Assembly (NCBI GenBank): GCA_022747635.1
Contig: JAKTNV010000005.1
Span: 51,252,013 to 51,316,012, forward strand
DNA: 64,000 nucleotides
Direction of reading: 5' to 3'
Source: Hetaerina americana
Lineage: Eukaryota; Arthropoda; Insecta; Odonata; Calopterygidae
Part shown: one piece after another, positions 48,601 to 62,900 of the stretch
How positions within the stretch are numbered: position 1 is the stretch's first letter
How the letters are laid out: each line of letters starts with the position of its first letter
Notes under the pieces: model-generated
What the model was told of the DNA's origin: nothing
Database searches by the model: none
What the model saw: the letters and a program-made list of their open reading frames with translations, nothing else
Made by a program: the position numbers and the translations under genes

Positions 48601-51127
48601 AATATTACCAGCCAGTAATGGTATATTTTATTCCTAGGAGATAATAATATTAATATCCATATACATCCCAGGTATAATATTTATTGCAAAAAAAAAGATG
48701 ACGGTATTCTGAGACTGCTTAAATGATAACTGAAATTACAGTTGGCGACTGACGATGTGCAAATAATCACCTGCTGCTGGTCGATGGAAAACACTGGTTG
48801 CATTCTTCATCGATAGAGTCAACTGTATCACCAATTTGAGGAGAATTAGATGAAAGGAATATTTGATGTACTGGCCCACCAAAATTAACGCCCAGGTTCC
48901 GTATCCCGGACTTTTCCGGGGGATTTCGATCCACAGACCAACGTTACCGCGTGAAAAAAAATTTCATGGGAGAACTTTGAGGACACATTCATGGTATTCT
49001 ACATTTTAAATGTACTCTTATCTTTCAACGGTCCCTAACGACTATTTGTATCAAGATTAAACGAGAACTTGCCATTTTTTTTCCTCGCATTATCTCTTTC
49101 TTAATTTCTTGAAAATTTTGCCTACCTTCACGCGGCCTAAATATCTACTCTCCGTACCCAGTCTAGCCAACTTCCTCCCTTCTATCACAACATCCTACTA
49201 CCTTTCAATATTTCTTCCATTTTTCTGAAATTTTAATTTCTCTGCCTTTTTGGGATTTCTCCCATCAACTTCCTTCCTTCGCTCTTTCTTTATGTACTTT
49301 ATTTATTTATAACTATTAAAAACTTTTAAAATTTCAGCATCGTGCTTTCTCTCTGTCCAACTTTTTTCTCCATTCTCCTCTACATCCACCTCTCAAAAAC
49401 CTACAGCCTAAAGGCTGGCCGTATATTTCATTTGAACTATGAGCAAGTGGGGGTGATGCATGGGTCGCGGGAAAGTAGAGCACACCGCCATCTTATTCCG
49501 AGGAGATAATAATTGAAACCAATTAGGTTGGCTGGGACTTATTAAGAGTAGATCTATTGCTGATACCAAGTTCCTTTCCACGCTATCTGAATCCCTACCG
49601 GTGACCCACCCCTCTTGGCGAAAAATACGTGTTGCCACTCACCATCTCTTCACAATACGACTGCTGTGTCGCCCGTAGATGAGGGCGCAGAGCTCGGGGA
49701 GTAGATCTTTCCGGAGAAGGCCCTGAGGTGCACCGCGAACAACCCAGTGGCTATGGATGAGTGATCGTTAAAGTCAAATAGAAAGAGGGAAGAGAAAACT
49801 CGCGGAAAGGGACCATAATATACCATCATCGCTGATTGGACGGACGGAAATGGGCAAAACGACGACGTTTACGACGAGGGACGGCGTACATTGCTTCATG
49901 GGGCAACGTATGACCTCTAGCCCGGGAGTACACCTTCCGACATTATTACAGGTCAATGTTGATTAATAAACAGCAAATATACTGCCCAGGGAATTCTGTC
50001 TCTTTTGGTGATGATCGAGCTTACGCGGACTGTGAATAGAAACGTCCGCTTGGCCATTGAAAAAAAAACATCCGAGGTCGTCAGAATTGTAACTTCCAAA
50101 AATTTTTCTTTTTTTTTATTCCTGAAACCTATCCCTAGCAATCAGCCCTAATTCATGGATTGATGATGCTATTCTTGGGAATCAAATTAAAACGCGAGCG
50201 AAATTGCAGTCCTTGAAAACAGTTGATAATGGACGGGGATAACGTGAGCGTTGCAAATACTCCTCAGCTTTTCCCGCCGTGTAAAAATTGTATTTTTTTG
50301 GATCATACTAAATGGCAATAAATCCGAATTCCAGAGGAAAGTAATAAATTGATTGACGTAATATTTAATAACTAAACCATAGGGACGGGTGACTGAAACA
50401 GTTTATTTTTATAAGAATTATATACAGGTATATACATGAAGGTACGTAATTTTTTAATTTTATCCGGAAAATTGAAATTCGCTCAAATAACTACCTTCGA
50501 CATTTCATTTTACTAGCTACTAAAAATTGAGCTATTCTAAGAAATTATGAGCAAATAAACTTTGTGAAGCGAAAAATCAGACTCAGGAGGGTGGTGGAAG
50601 TCGTGTTTAGGTACTTACAAAAACAAGTTCACGGCACGTGCAGCACTAAACGAGGATAAATACCAAGGCATTCCAAATGGCAGGCTAAAAATTGCAGAGC
50701 AGTCACGAAGGACTAATAGGTGTTTGTGAGGTAATTTTTCAATGACAACTTAATGTACAGAAGGTTTCGTAACATTTCGCGACGACGTGAGACCTGAGTA
50801 ATGCGTGAGAAAACCGCTCACACATCAAGTAACCATGTGCAAAAATGAAGATATTTTGCCCTCTTATTTCACGTGTGAATTGCATTCATCCATCATGGAG
50901 TGAATAACATAAATAAAGGGTGCTCATTTCTCAAATGGTGGTTTTGGGGACGGAATAACGTCGGTTCACCCTTCCAAGAGAGGGAGGGGCATGCAGATAG
51001 CCGGGATAAAGCAGTAAAACCATTCCGGTTGCCTCCTGAAATAATCAAGGTCGAGTTAAACATGTTCTTAGTGAAATTACTTGCTTGTTTTGTTGTTTCA
51101 CTGTGTTATTTTCAGATAATGGGAAAT
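45651..51127. other. Unassigned AT-rich DNA
   Basis: No gene or repeat identified in 5.5 kb. A slightly GC-richer patch at about 49400-49950 has short minus-strand frames without recognisable domains. Confidence 0.45.
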
Positions 51128-51200
51128 GCTAGTCCAGGGTTAGAGCGTTGAACTTTTGTCCGGAGGGCCTGGATTCAATTCCCGGGCACTGCTCAGACAT
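51128..51200 (+). repeat. tRNA-derived SINE head
   Basis: TAGTCCAGGG-TTAGAGCGTTG (A-box region) and GGATTCAATTCCC (B-box, near 51173) align with the head of the 32.6 kb SINE. The body that follows is not clearly shared. Confidence 0.6.
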
Positions 51201-52079
51201 TACAAAAAATATTTGCCTCTATCACATTCACAAGTTGTTTCATGCACGCTTGTTCCGAGACTTTAACTATTTCTTTTCTTTGATTACAGTCACCCATAAC
51301 TTTCTCGATCTCCCGCTTCCATTCAAACCACTTACATCTACATCGATTCAATAGCCCACAAGTCACCGAAAGGGCGGGCATTGAGGGCGTTAGAGCTCCT
51401 ATCATACAAGACGGGCGGAAATATTCGTTCATACATGCATCTGAATATATATTATCTGATATAAAAAAAACACTTGAACATATTCTTGCACATATTCTAA
51501 TGTACATCATGCATTAGTAGTTAGTCTTTATGCTGTAATATTCGAGCTCTTGGCTTCGATTTCGTTATGAATGCGTATCATGCAAAGGAAGAGCGAGTAC
51601 TTGAATGTCTATGACGGTGTCTATCTCTATTATTTTATCTCAGTGGTCCTAACTACGAATATGATTGGGCGCTTAAATAACGCAATTGCCTATGCCGCAA
51701 GAAAAATTAGGTGTCCTGTGCCTTTCAAAGTCTCAGTCTGGTCTCCTTTCCTCGTGAATCAAGAGGATTTAAACCTAATCCCTATGACAGACCCGTCACG
51801 CTAAGTCCCTTCTTAGAAGTTTTTACCAAAAATAACGAATTTTCTCTGAACCTTATCTAATACCTTAATTAGAGTTTTCTGCCATTGATCCCTGATACTT
51901 GCCACATATTTCAAATGAAACCAAACCAAAACGTAATTGCGCCCGGTTACCAAAGCCTAGTTAAAGTTCTTTCAGTAATTTGTTTGGTGATTCTTTCTTC
52001 ATTACACTAAGTGAGGAATTTAGAATGAGAGCATTATGAAAAAATTTAAGTTGGATGCACTAACAATAGAAAAGTATGA
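51201..52079. other. Unassigned AT-rich DNA
   Basis: Nothing identified. Confidence 0.5.
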
Positions 52080-52190
52080 AAAGTGATATTCGTTGGATGT
52101 GTCATGTTGAGAAAATGGAGGGCAGTCGAATCGTCAAACAGACATTCGAGGAAAGAGTGAATGGTTTGAAATGGGTAGATTGAGCAAGTA
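52080..52190 (+). pseudogene. Possible LINE ORF2 C-terminal fragment
   Basis: The plus strand reads SDIRWMCHVEKMEGSRIVKQ followed by FEERVNG. The pattern matches the RW-GHV-RM----- -K motif near the C-terminus of many LINE reverse-transcriptase ORFs. The match covers only ~35 codons and ends at a stop. Confidence 0.5.
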
Positions 52191-53839
52191 ATGTTTGAAT
52201 TGACTGAATATTCACACATTAATATTATCTAGCAAAGCTGCAGCAAGGGTGTGTTGTAGGGAGTTCAATTTCACCAGTCACTCGAGCCATTATTTATTTA
52301 TGCGTCATGAATTGTTTCCCGCCGATGTGGCTCGAATCGTGCGAGAGAACGATATTCGCAAGCATCAGAATTTATTTGCTGGAACTGCTTCAATAATAAG
52401 GTTAACCACACCTCGCATGTATACGATGTTAATGATAACTGTATAAGATAAGACCTTAAAGATATTCGGTTTCTTCGAAATAAAATAGCATTTAAGCCAC
52501 AAAGTGTGGATATGATGTAGGAGAAAATAGCACGCAAGAATAAGGAAGAAATTACTGAACATGAGTAAGCTTTCTAGAAAATTCTTAAGTATAAGGCTTT
52601 TACACTTGGCCCGAAGGGCCTCCGAAGGAGGAAGGCGCGAAGGGAAAATAAGGTATATTTCCTTTTCATGTTTTTGGACCAGTTTCATCAAATTCTGCAA
52701 AAAAATTGATTTTGATTATCTGCTTGCTTAGATGATCCGATTTCTGCGATCTTTTCTGGTTAGCAGATCACAATTCTTTTCTTTAATGTTAAACTTGTAC
52801 AATGCTTAACCATATACTAGTAAACCATATCAAAGCACCTGGGTTGAAATTTTTCCAGGATATGGACGTCATCTTTAATATGAAAAAATAAGAGAATTGA
52901 AAACTTAGATAGTACTAAGACTTTTCCTTTCGTAAAAATGTTGATTTAGTATTCCTTAAATGTCTGCAAAACGCAAAGAAATCCAGGATGGTGGCACTTC
53001 AATGATTACGAGTTCAAGCCAAAAATGGTCAAGAATTTATTGGGAAATGCATTAATTTTTCCTTTAAAGTGAAAATAATTTACGCAAAAAAATTTACTGG
53101 AACGTATTACATGATTTTTCTTCTGAATACTGAGAGGTGGGTCTCTGAGCTAAACGTTTTCCGATAAACTGTGAGCGTAATGCATGACGGATAACTACCA
53201 TATAATTCTACCAATTTATGCCTCTTGCCGCACACAACAGAACTGGCAGCTCTTTTCTGGCGTCTCTTGTAAGTCTTTAGCGACTCTTTACTGCGGAGAG
53301 CATACTCGTAAATTTAATGGAACACTAGAACGAATTGGACTGTACATGTACTTTGACTGGTTTCCTTGAAGGTGCAAGAGGTCCCACTTGGTCGTTTGCC
53401 GCTACTTATACACCATCTCGTCCTGGTCGCAGCCCTACGGGACCCGAATATACGTGAAAAAGAACCAGTCGAATTCTTTCCACGTCACTTCGAACACGGT
53501 CATTCACCCAGAGGTCAAATATAAATTGTGAAAATCAAAGGCGTGCTTCCTCGTCCCTAGGTCTAGTCGGAAAAAATATGCAAGTTTTACCTTACAACCA
53601 CAGGGTAAGTACGTTGCATTAAAAATACAACCTGATGAATTTTTAACTCACTAAAATTGTTCCCATACCTCCTATGATTTTTACAAAACTTTCCATAGGT
53701 GCATCCTCGAGGCGGACATTTCTTTCATGGTGCATGCTGTATTATATTTGAGAGCTAGAAGAAAATGAATGCGCATGCATACGCACAGAAAAACAAACGC
53801 ACCTCTACCTACTTAAATTTACGCGGATTGCTCAATACA
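52191..53839. other. Unassigned AT-rich DNA
   Basis: Nothing certain. The stretch 53370-53530 is GC-richer and may be an unknown repeat. Confidence 0.4.
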
Positions 53840-55158
53840 CAGGGTACGTACAATAAGAACCGGGACTGGTTCCAAAAATCAAAATTTTTTGCAGTTATCA
53901 TTACAATTACTTAATAATCTTCAAAGCACATTCCTCCTACATCGATGCACTTAGATCGGCGCGGCTGCCACTCGTGAAAATCCCGCTGGAAGTCGGTTTC
54001 CAGAATACTGTTGAGGGCCTTTGTCGTCGCCGCTTGAACCGCCTCGATGGAGTCGAACCGATATCCTTTGAGCTCCCTTTTTATTCGCGGAAACAAGAAA
54101 AATTCAGGTGGAGCAAGGTTGGGGCTCTAGGGGGGGGTGAGGCGACGTTGCCACGCCGAATTTTGTCAGCAGCTGCCGCACAACAATCGCACCGTGGCAC
54201 GGCCCGTTGTCATGGTGAAGTTTTTAATTCTTCGCAATGGCTGGTCGCACGCGCGTTTCGCAATTCAGCAGGCGTGTCAGTACTTGTTCGTAAAATTCAG
54301 CATTTACGTTCGTTCTAGTAGGCACAAACTCCTTGTGAAAAATGCCTCGTTGGTCGAAAAAAACAATCAGCATGGTTATGATTTTGGATTCTGACATCCG
54401 AGTTTTTTTCGGACGCGGGGACCCCTGCGTGTGCCATTCTGAACTTTGACGTTTTGTTACCGGGTCGAACTGGAACACCCACGTTTCATCACCGGTAATA
54501 ACGTTGCCGAGAAAATCTTCATCTTCCTGGACGCAGTTCAAAATTTCTTGCGAAATTTCCAACCGCGACAGTTTTTGTTACTCGCTCAAGACTTTCGTCT
54601 CCAGCTTCGCGCACACTTTCCCCATCGCAATATACTCTGTTACAATGGTGTTGGACGGTTCCGACTGAAAGGCCGGTCTCCTCACTGATAAGGGCGATGG
54701 TTAAACTCCTGTGAGAGTCCAAAACATTTTTCGCTTTGGCCACCTGAACATGGGTTCGAGCGGTCGTCGGGCGTCCGACGCGGTGCTCGTCTTCGACAAG
54801 CTCCCGGCCTTCCTTAAACATTTTGAGCTACTCAAAAACTCTTGTGCGGCTTAAGGCATCATCCTCATAAGCCTATTTAATGAGTTTAAGTGTCTCTGAC
54901 GCGGATTTCATGAGTTTTACGCAAAACTTCACAGCGTAGCGTTGCTCGACGGTGCGCTCCATGGTGGCGCGACGACACCACAAACGATCACGTGTCACAA
55001 AATTCCACCTCCTGTCTCAACGTATGCCCGATGGCGACTGAGCTAAAGTGCGCCTGGGTGGTAGGGGACCCCTCTACCGAGCCGGCCGGTCGGACCCCCA
55101 TCCACCGCTCCGTTGAGGCTACAGCGAACCAGTCACAATACTTATTGTACGGACCCTG
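53840..55158 (-). mobile_element. Full-length but inactivated mariner transposon (1.3 kb)
   Basis: The inverted repeats begin CAGGGT-CGTACAATAAG at each end. The length of 1,319 bp is normal for mariner. The minus strand has a start ATG at 54962 (MERTVEQRYAVKFC), helix-turn-helix sequence with two early stops, the GRP linker, a GDETWVFQFDP catalytic region (first Asp) near 54490, and a C-terminus ELKGYRFDSIEAVQAATTKA ending about 53911. Several frameshifts and stops abolish function. A T/C change leaves SPNLAP where SPDLAP is usual. Confidence 0.92.
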
Positions 55159-55665
55159 TAGTGTGATTACAGATGTTTGCATAGTTTATTAAGCAAAATT
55201 TAAGAATAAGTAATATTGACAGCTTAAGGGTAATGTATTTGGCACTAGTATCATTGATTTGACTCCAGTGTGACACTTAGATAGATTGAAACGTGTTCAT
55301 TCCGCTTTGTGCAACGCTCAGTGAACCGCATGTCAATACAATAGCATTTAGCCGTGAGAACGTATTATGACACCGGCCAAGAAGAAGAAAGTTCAGAGGT
55401 CAATACTAGGTAAAAATGTTTTAACATACCAGGACTTCCTGTTAGTTGTACCCGAATTTTTCTATGGAAAAACGAATCCCTGAATCTTTTCGGTGCCTAT
55501 GAAAATGGCATAAACTAACTAAGGGGTATATTTAGTTTCTAATCGTCTCACGCTTTGTGCCTTTTCATAACATTTATTCGCGAATCAGTCAGATTTACTT
55601 AATATTTATTCACTTCATCCTCGAATACATATTTTCTGAAATGATGCTCAAATACTCGCAGCATT
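55159..55665. other. Unassigned DNA between two mariners
   Basis: Nothing identified in these 500 bp. Confidence 0.5.
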
Positions 55666-56345
55666 CAAGGTCTGTCCCAAAAATAAGTGGAATTAATCTG
55701 AGGAAAAATACTTGTTGCAAATCACAGTACAAATTGCTAAAATTCTTCATAAGACCACCCTTATGTATCGACGCATCATTGCTTCCTGTAAGGCATCAAT
55801 AGGGCCCTCGTTCGGGCACCTCATTATGGCCTCTTTGACATAATCCAGTTGCCTAAAATTGTACTCAAAGGGGTTATACGTGTGTCGTACTCAAAGACCC
55901 ATGTCTCGACACCAGTAACCACCTATTTTAAAAATGCGGCTCACTTTCACCGTAGTCCTAGAGGTCCAAGGCAAGAATATCACACAAGCAATCTTCTGAC
56001 AGCACTGGGGTTCTGGGGACCAGCTTGGCACACCATTCTCATGGCTAAATCACCTGTAAGAATGCAATGCACTGTGGTTTTCTGAATATTGCAGTCTTTT
56101 GCGAACATTCTGACACTTGAAGGTCAACCAGAATTGAGTATGCGTCTTACTTTTGCGGTTTTCGTGACACTGTGTTTTTGATGGCTGTCTAGGACATTCC
56201 TCACTGTCATCCTTCTCGTTCTCCTCCCAGAACATTCTGCGTAAACAGAAAACTATCACTTGGGACATTTCTCCATCTCCATAAGCATCCTTAACTATGG
56301 TCATGGTCTCCGAACCTAATTTTTCAAGCTTAATGCACAATTATA
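55666..56345 (-). mobile_element. Decayed mariner fragment of another family
   Basis: The minus strand contains KLGSETMTIVKDAYGDGEMSQ and a CPRQPSKT linker (N-terminal helix-turn-helix region). After several frame changes comes VVTGVETWVFEYD (near 55890-55920), corresponding to the first catalytic Asp region with Asp changed to Val. A C-terminal piece follows. A possible inverted repeat CAAGGTCTGTCCC lies at the left end. No matching right repeat was found, so the right boundary is uncertain. Confidence 0.7.
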
Positions 56346-59300
56346 TCGAATATTATTTCTCCATGGGAATTGACATCGTGAAACTACTGAAATGAAACTA
56401 CATAGGTATTGACTTGTCTTATTCTGTTTACGATTTGCCCCATCTTGCTTGAAAAATGTATTAAACTTCAAGAATCCGGAAAATTTGCTTTGTTGCGGTA
56501 ATTTAGGACGCATATTTAGGTCATGTTGAATGTCGTCGCCATAGAACCTCCATTGGTGCCATATCTATTCTTCCAGGGAGGGTGTTCGGTTTCATTGAGA
56601 AAAAGAAGCCGGGCCAATCTACGCCACCCCGTAAGAAAAAATATTTCTAAAACAGTATGTGTTTAAGTTTTGTAAACTGTAACTGCGAATTGAATCGTGT
56701 GCAACCCTTCATTTCGCCTTGCAGATACTGAAAGGATAATTTTAAATATGCGTCTGTAATGCATTTAATATAATGATTACTATAAAATATCATCGTGATT
56801 TATTAAATCATATCTTTAACATTCGTCATGAAAAAATATGGAAAGGGTAATATGCTGATCATAAGAGATGTTTTAGTGAGTGCATTATCGTAGAGTATCT
56901 GCTATTTATTCTAGGTCCGTATTCACCAGTAGTTTGCGGGTAACTTAAAAAGTATTTCACAATCTGTCTCGGAATTTATCTGGTTATTGCATTATCCGGG
57001 ATTATTCGAATGCGGCGTTCGGTTTAACTGTAAATGCCATAAATATATGTAAAGAGTATTTAACGGGTGTATTTGTTCATATGGTTCTAGAAAGCAGTTA
57101 TGAGCAGTTAAATATCGTACCCATTGTTTTTCAGATAAGAGAATGTCGTAAATTCAATTTATTTTCATTCAACTCCCTGAAATAGAGGCTTTAACGCAGT
57201 TTAACGTGTGGCACATTATCAAAAGCGTTGATAAGAGCCCGTTTCCTTTTCTGTTTACTTTTTCAGATTTCAGGATACCGTGAATAACCGTGGTCCCAGC
57301 TTTCTCTTAAGTGACTTATTTTTGTACTAAATGCAGTGGCGGTCAAAATATATTAGGCCCTGAACGATATCGATCCATTACGAATTATCTGCTCTAAGAT
57401 TCACGAGACAGAGGTTATTGGAAATTGTCGGAAGTTAACAGAAGTTTGTTCATTTCCACTGTTTGCGACATGGGTGACGCCTTCTATTTTCCAATCAAGA
57501 GATATTGCACTTTTGGAAAGACTTCTGCTTAAGATGTCTTTGAGGAACGATGCTACGTTGTATCTTTGATAACTATCGAAGAGATATGTATTTGTGACAC
57601 ATATGTATTTGTATGACATATGTATTTATGTGTACATATGAATGTAACAATAAGTTTAATGCCTAATATAATATGTATACGACGATGGGCTAAATGGAAG
57701 AAAGAACCATTAGCTCTCAATTTCACCCAAATGAAGACCTCTATCTATCTATCTATAAGAGATCTTCTCCAAAATGACGTATTCGTTTGCTTTAATGCAA
57801 GGGAGTTATTGAATTATGCCTTTACACGATGATAATCTGCCAATTATTCCTGAATGAGATACAAGGGACACTTGGTTTTCTTTTGGCGACAGTACTTACT
57901 TTTGGAAAAAATCTTTAAATCATACATTTCTTGTGTTCCCTACGTGAGAAACCTATCATCGTGGTCCTTGAGATATTCCACGGTTAATACGTTTACCCAT
58001 CCCTTACGTAGACCCAAAAATTCACACGGTAATGTTCGAGGCACACATTTTTCTTCATAATATTACTTATGTAGATTTCATGATTTTTCTTGTTTCAACG
58101 CCATCAATTTATCTCGATTTTCTTATAATACTCCTCTTTTTCTCATAGAAAATGTTTCTACATAAATTCAAAGGTCAGACTGATTGCATGGAACTTGAAA
58201 GGTTAACAAAGTAGGTCAAGGGATAACAGAGAGGAAGATGAACCAATTAATAGAGCAGCATCCCCGATATCATCACCGATGGAAACCAATCATGAAGACT
58301 AGTAATAAATCAATATTTTCCTGATTAATTCCAAATTACATTCCCTCACCCCTGTACAGAACTGGTCCAATAACATATACATTCAATTCTATTTCACAAA
58401 AGTTGCTTTGAACATAAATTATAATAAAGGTACCTTTCCTAAATTAACAAATAATAATTTTAGTGCGAAAAATTCAAAGGCTAATTTTTAGAACGATATA
58501 ATAGCAGACGGAGCGGGAATTCATTCATTCCAGCGGATTGCCGTTGGAATATGGAGACTACCGTAAAAATATTTTTTTCCGTTCATCTGCCTGTTCCACG
58601 GCTTCCTTTATTCTACGAGTCGCATATATTGCGCTTAAATTCAACCAAGGAAGAAGAAATAGTGGGAGAGATGTGTTTTATCATTCAGGAAGAAACTGTC
58701 CAGCTAGTCTCTCTTCCTTCTCAGCAGGGGTTCTTTTCAGATTCTAGGTCTTTCGCCACGGAGGAGTACGATTCTCGGTCGACAGTAGAACCTACATCCT
58801 ATGAGAATTACATGACTAGTTGATGGGCAGAGTGATTTAACACGACATTCCTGGCATACGTCAAAGCGATGGCAAAGGGCAAGCACAGAGAGAGACACGA
58901 GAGTAAAGCCCATTCTGATTTTTATTATATATAAATGTCATGCATCTAGAAATTTATATCCTATCAAGGATTAGGTTCTGAGCTTATTCTGGCATGAAAC
59001 GCTTTGGGAATCCTATCTTTTCCTAGGTCTTCCTTTTAAGTCTTTCTTCTTCATTTGTTCAACATGACCCTTCCCTTTCATTTTTTTGGCTGTCTTCTCA
59101 CTAATAATGTCTTTCTTGTATTTCAATCTTTTTCTTAATGTCCATATTTCTTTGTCTGGCACAGCTCGTGACTGATCCAAGAAATGTCACTTCTTCCATC
59201 TGAACCCGGTTCTCGTCCTTCCTTAACTATATTCACTATAAAGGAGTCGGAACTGCAATATTTTAGAATTTTAAAATTGAAGATAAAAGATATGATTCAG

Positions 59301-59508
59301 AAATACAGAAATATATTTTGAAACAGACCACGTACATATCAACCCACTGAATACCCTTGAGTTTCAATGAGAAATCGTCATTCCAAATTATGGATAGACT
59401 TGGCTGAGCCCAGCAATGACATCATTCAAGAGGCATAAGGGCATTAGGAAGTTCAAAAATATCCGTATTTTTTAAGATGAAGAACATTTTCACCTGCTGA
59501 ATGCTGAG
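56346..59508. other. Unassigned AT-rich DNA
   Basis: Nothing identified. A 90-codon frame at 58551-58823 has no recognised domain. Pyrimidine-rich sequence at 59000-59230 has lysine-rich minus-strand frames that may be an old LINE relic. Confidence 0.45.
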
Positions 59509-59543
59509 CCGAATGACCTCAACCAAAGAATGAGGTCGTTCGG
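59509..59543. repeat. 13-bp hairpin
   Basis: CCGAATGACCTCA (59509-59521) pairs with TGAGGTCGTTCGG (59531-59543), with one mismatch-type pair, around a 9-base loop. Confidence 0.7.
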
Positions 59544-59905
59544 GTGCTATAAGAATATTTATTGATCTTGAAGTAAATGTCCTAAAGGCAATGATTTGCA
59601 ATCTATGATTAGCAGAAAAATTCGAAAGAAAACCATACGACCAGCAGAGTCGCCTAAATATTTTTTCTAGAACAAAGTTTAAATCAATTATGAGAGAGTG
59701 AAATTATTAGCCTCATATATTAGGCATTATAGTGTCAGTAAAATGGAAACATTAGTGCATCAGTACTTGCCATCAATAAAAAATGTATATTAGATCTCAG
59801 TTAATCAATTTACTGGCACTGCACCATAAGCTTTACTACTCTATTTCACAGGGAAGAGGAATTAAGCGAACTGATAAAGGAAAATGTTGACCGAAAAGAA
59901 GACTT

Positions 59906-59909
<4 letters not shown>

Positions 59910-59970
<61 letters not shown>
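59910..59970. repeat. (TA)n(CA)n microsatellite
   Basis: About 24 TA units followed by six CA units. Confidence 0.95.
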
Positions 59971-62900
59971 TTTCTGAGAATAAAATTTTGACATATGTAG
60001 TGTTGAAAATATTCGGAAATATCAATAGTGTAAATAAATAAAGGTTTCTTGATTGTAATAGATTCATCTTAGTTAACGACGAAGGATGGTGGTGAAGGGA
60101 GCGTATGAGGTAACTATTTGAGTGAATATTTTAGGTAATTAATAACTATTGAATTTTACGAGTGAAAGATCGCGCTGAAACACTCTATAATCCAACTTTG
60201 ATGTACACAAAATTTAACTGGCCCAATGGAAAATAGTACCTGAAGAGAATACCTCAAGCTCTTTCCTATAGTCTTAAAAAAAGCGTTGAATCGCTAGTGA
60301 TTTACGGGATGCTCGGAAAACATTTCGTCCAACGTCTCACCTCAGGGATATCCTGAAACTTTAGCATGGCGAGGCTGCAAGCGAGGAGCTTGTTTGATTC
60401 TAACTATCCCCACGGGGTAATTGGAAGGTGCTGAAGTTTTCTACCAGAGGGTCAGAGAAGCGGTAAGCGCGGGAGGGTTGAAACGGGGGTGAGGCCACGA
60501 GGTTGTCAACTCACTCTGAAACCCACAGCTCAAACAAGGACTGTGCGATGTCGGACTTCGGACAACTCCATGCGATGTCTAAATTTTACTCTTGCCTAAA
60601 CTTTTAATAAAATAGCAAAATGTTACCATGCATGAAGTCTTGATCCTTCGTCCTGATAATACCATATGTATATGTGCCTTTTTGCTTCGTTTTTAACTTT
60701 TCAATAGTAGCTAAAGACCCCTCCATGAGGAATGCCCTCCTACCTCCCCCTCTCATTCCCAGCGTTTATACACTGGATTTCCCACCCTCCCTCTTTTTCA
60801 GCTTAGCCTCCCACAGTTGATAACACACGTTCCGTCTCCTCAAAGGCCCTATTTGAGTCCCACCACTCACGAAAATTTACCTGATTAAACCGCCACGCAA
60901 TGAAACCAAAATCGTGAGTTTTGAATAAATATGTAGGTAAAATAATCAAGTAGCTATTTTTATTCCATTTTGAAACAGTTCCATAGTCTTAACTTGGGAC
61001 GCAAGTATAACAGATAAATTGCACCTGCAATGTAGCCTCATGAAAATTGGTCTTTATTCGAGTATTTATCAAGTACGAGTAGCTCGTGCTCGACTATAAA
61101 CGTTAGACAGACAGATTTTATTGCTATGATAGCAAGGAAATGTGTATTTATTTAAATACCCCAAGTATCATTCTGAAACGAAAACAAAACTTAGCTTAGG
61201 AAATCACAAAATGAATAGGCTGAGAATTTGAGAAACAATGTTGCTGATAAATTACGCCTTTCTCCATTAAGGTAATATAATATTTCCATTTAACTTAGTG
61301 ATATAAAACAAACATTTACTAAATGATAGTATTCAATTTATTGAGGCCAAAATTGCGAGAAAATAAGTGCGTGGGTCGTTTTCACAGCATATCTATCCTT
61401 AAAAATGCCATCCCAACCTACAGCTCCAATTAAATACTTGTAATAAAAAGGTGTAAGATATTGACGCAAGCACCTTTTCTATGAACTCATCATTGAAAAT
61501 TTCTTTTCAAATCAAGATTCGATATCAAAAATTGAATAATACAGGTATCAATGTTTCATTGCAAGACAGTGCTTACTTGTGAAACATATATACTCGTAGA
61601 GATTCATCTAATTTTCTAGATAGCAGTGTTGCAGGACCAAATGCTGGGGACTAAAGAAAACCGCAGCAGTTATCATAAAGCTTGGTTTGACAGTGAGGGT
61701 AACACTAGTCTTGTGAACCTGAAAATTGAAGATTCCCGAGGGGACATTTCTTATGCATTTTTGGGTACATGCTGAAAGTTGTAATAATAAAACGATTAAA
61801 ATACATCTGACACGTGGAATGGTTATTTAAATTTCTACCTTTCGGCAAAATTTTTTATTTCTATTTCCGCGTTCATTCTAATGCAATTATTTGGCAGGGA
61901 GATTCTAAGAAAAATCCGCCACAGGATACAAAAAATCAAAAATATATGAGCGTTAAAAGCTGTTGGTGATTGTCTGTATTCTTGGATAAAGCTCTGAATA
62001 ATTTGTTTTCGGAGAGAAAAATTCATGTAACTTCTGAATTTTTATTATGACTGTCAGCGTATTTGCTGACTTTCGATTGGTGTTTTGAAGGTGATATAAT
62101 AAATAAGGAGAAAGGAAAATCCAATATATCATAAGTAAAGTGCAAATTTCAAAGGTATGAATCATGACCAAAATTCTCAGCCCTGAGTTCTAAAAAGGTT
62201 CATGGGCGAAAATAAACTGCAAAATACAAAATATAACGTTATGTACGGCTTAGGTCTTGTCCAAACAGTACACCTCGCTTCGCAGAAGATAAAAAATTTT
62301 CATTCTGTTTCGTCTACCATGATCTTACTCTTCTACCTCCACACCCCTTCCAATATTTCACCCCAGATAGATGTGAGTGGGAAACGGACAGGGATGGAAG
62401 AAAGGAAGGGAGAAGGAAAGAAGAGACGCGTCACTCAAACACTGGCACCCGAATTTAGTGCTTCCAAGCCAGAGGAAGAAAGGAGAAAGTCAAATCATAC
62501 GAAGGGGCACTAGGGTTTACGACACTGGAATAAAAACATGTCGCCTCGCGTCATTTCCCTATTTCTTCCTCCCTACGCGTCCCCACCCATATCCCTAACC
62601 CCGATCTACAGAAAGGGTAATTCCGACGCGCCTGGTTATTTTAGAATATTTGCTTAACTACCGAGCCACTGAAGTTTCCGGTAATCCCAAATAGTGCACG
62701 ACACTTGCGCTCACGCACGCAGTAGTTAACATTAAAACGGAATCTGATGTAGACTCCAGGGGTGAAACATGGAAATGTAGAAGAATTATAAATGGAGAAT
62801 AAAAGCAGTGAGTGGAGAAGGATGGAACATTATTTTTTCATAACAGAACCACAGCAGCAATTAACAATGTTGCTTTAGCCATTGCACGATTGCATTTCTA

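Noticed and set aside
58551..58823. 90-codon acidic open frame
   Set aside because: No family resemblance, and overlapping frames of similar length indicate chance.
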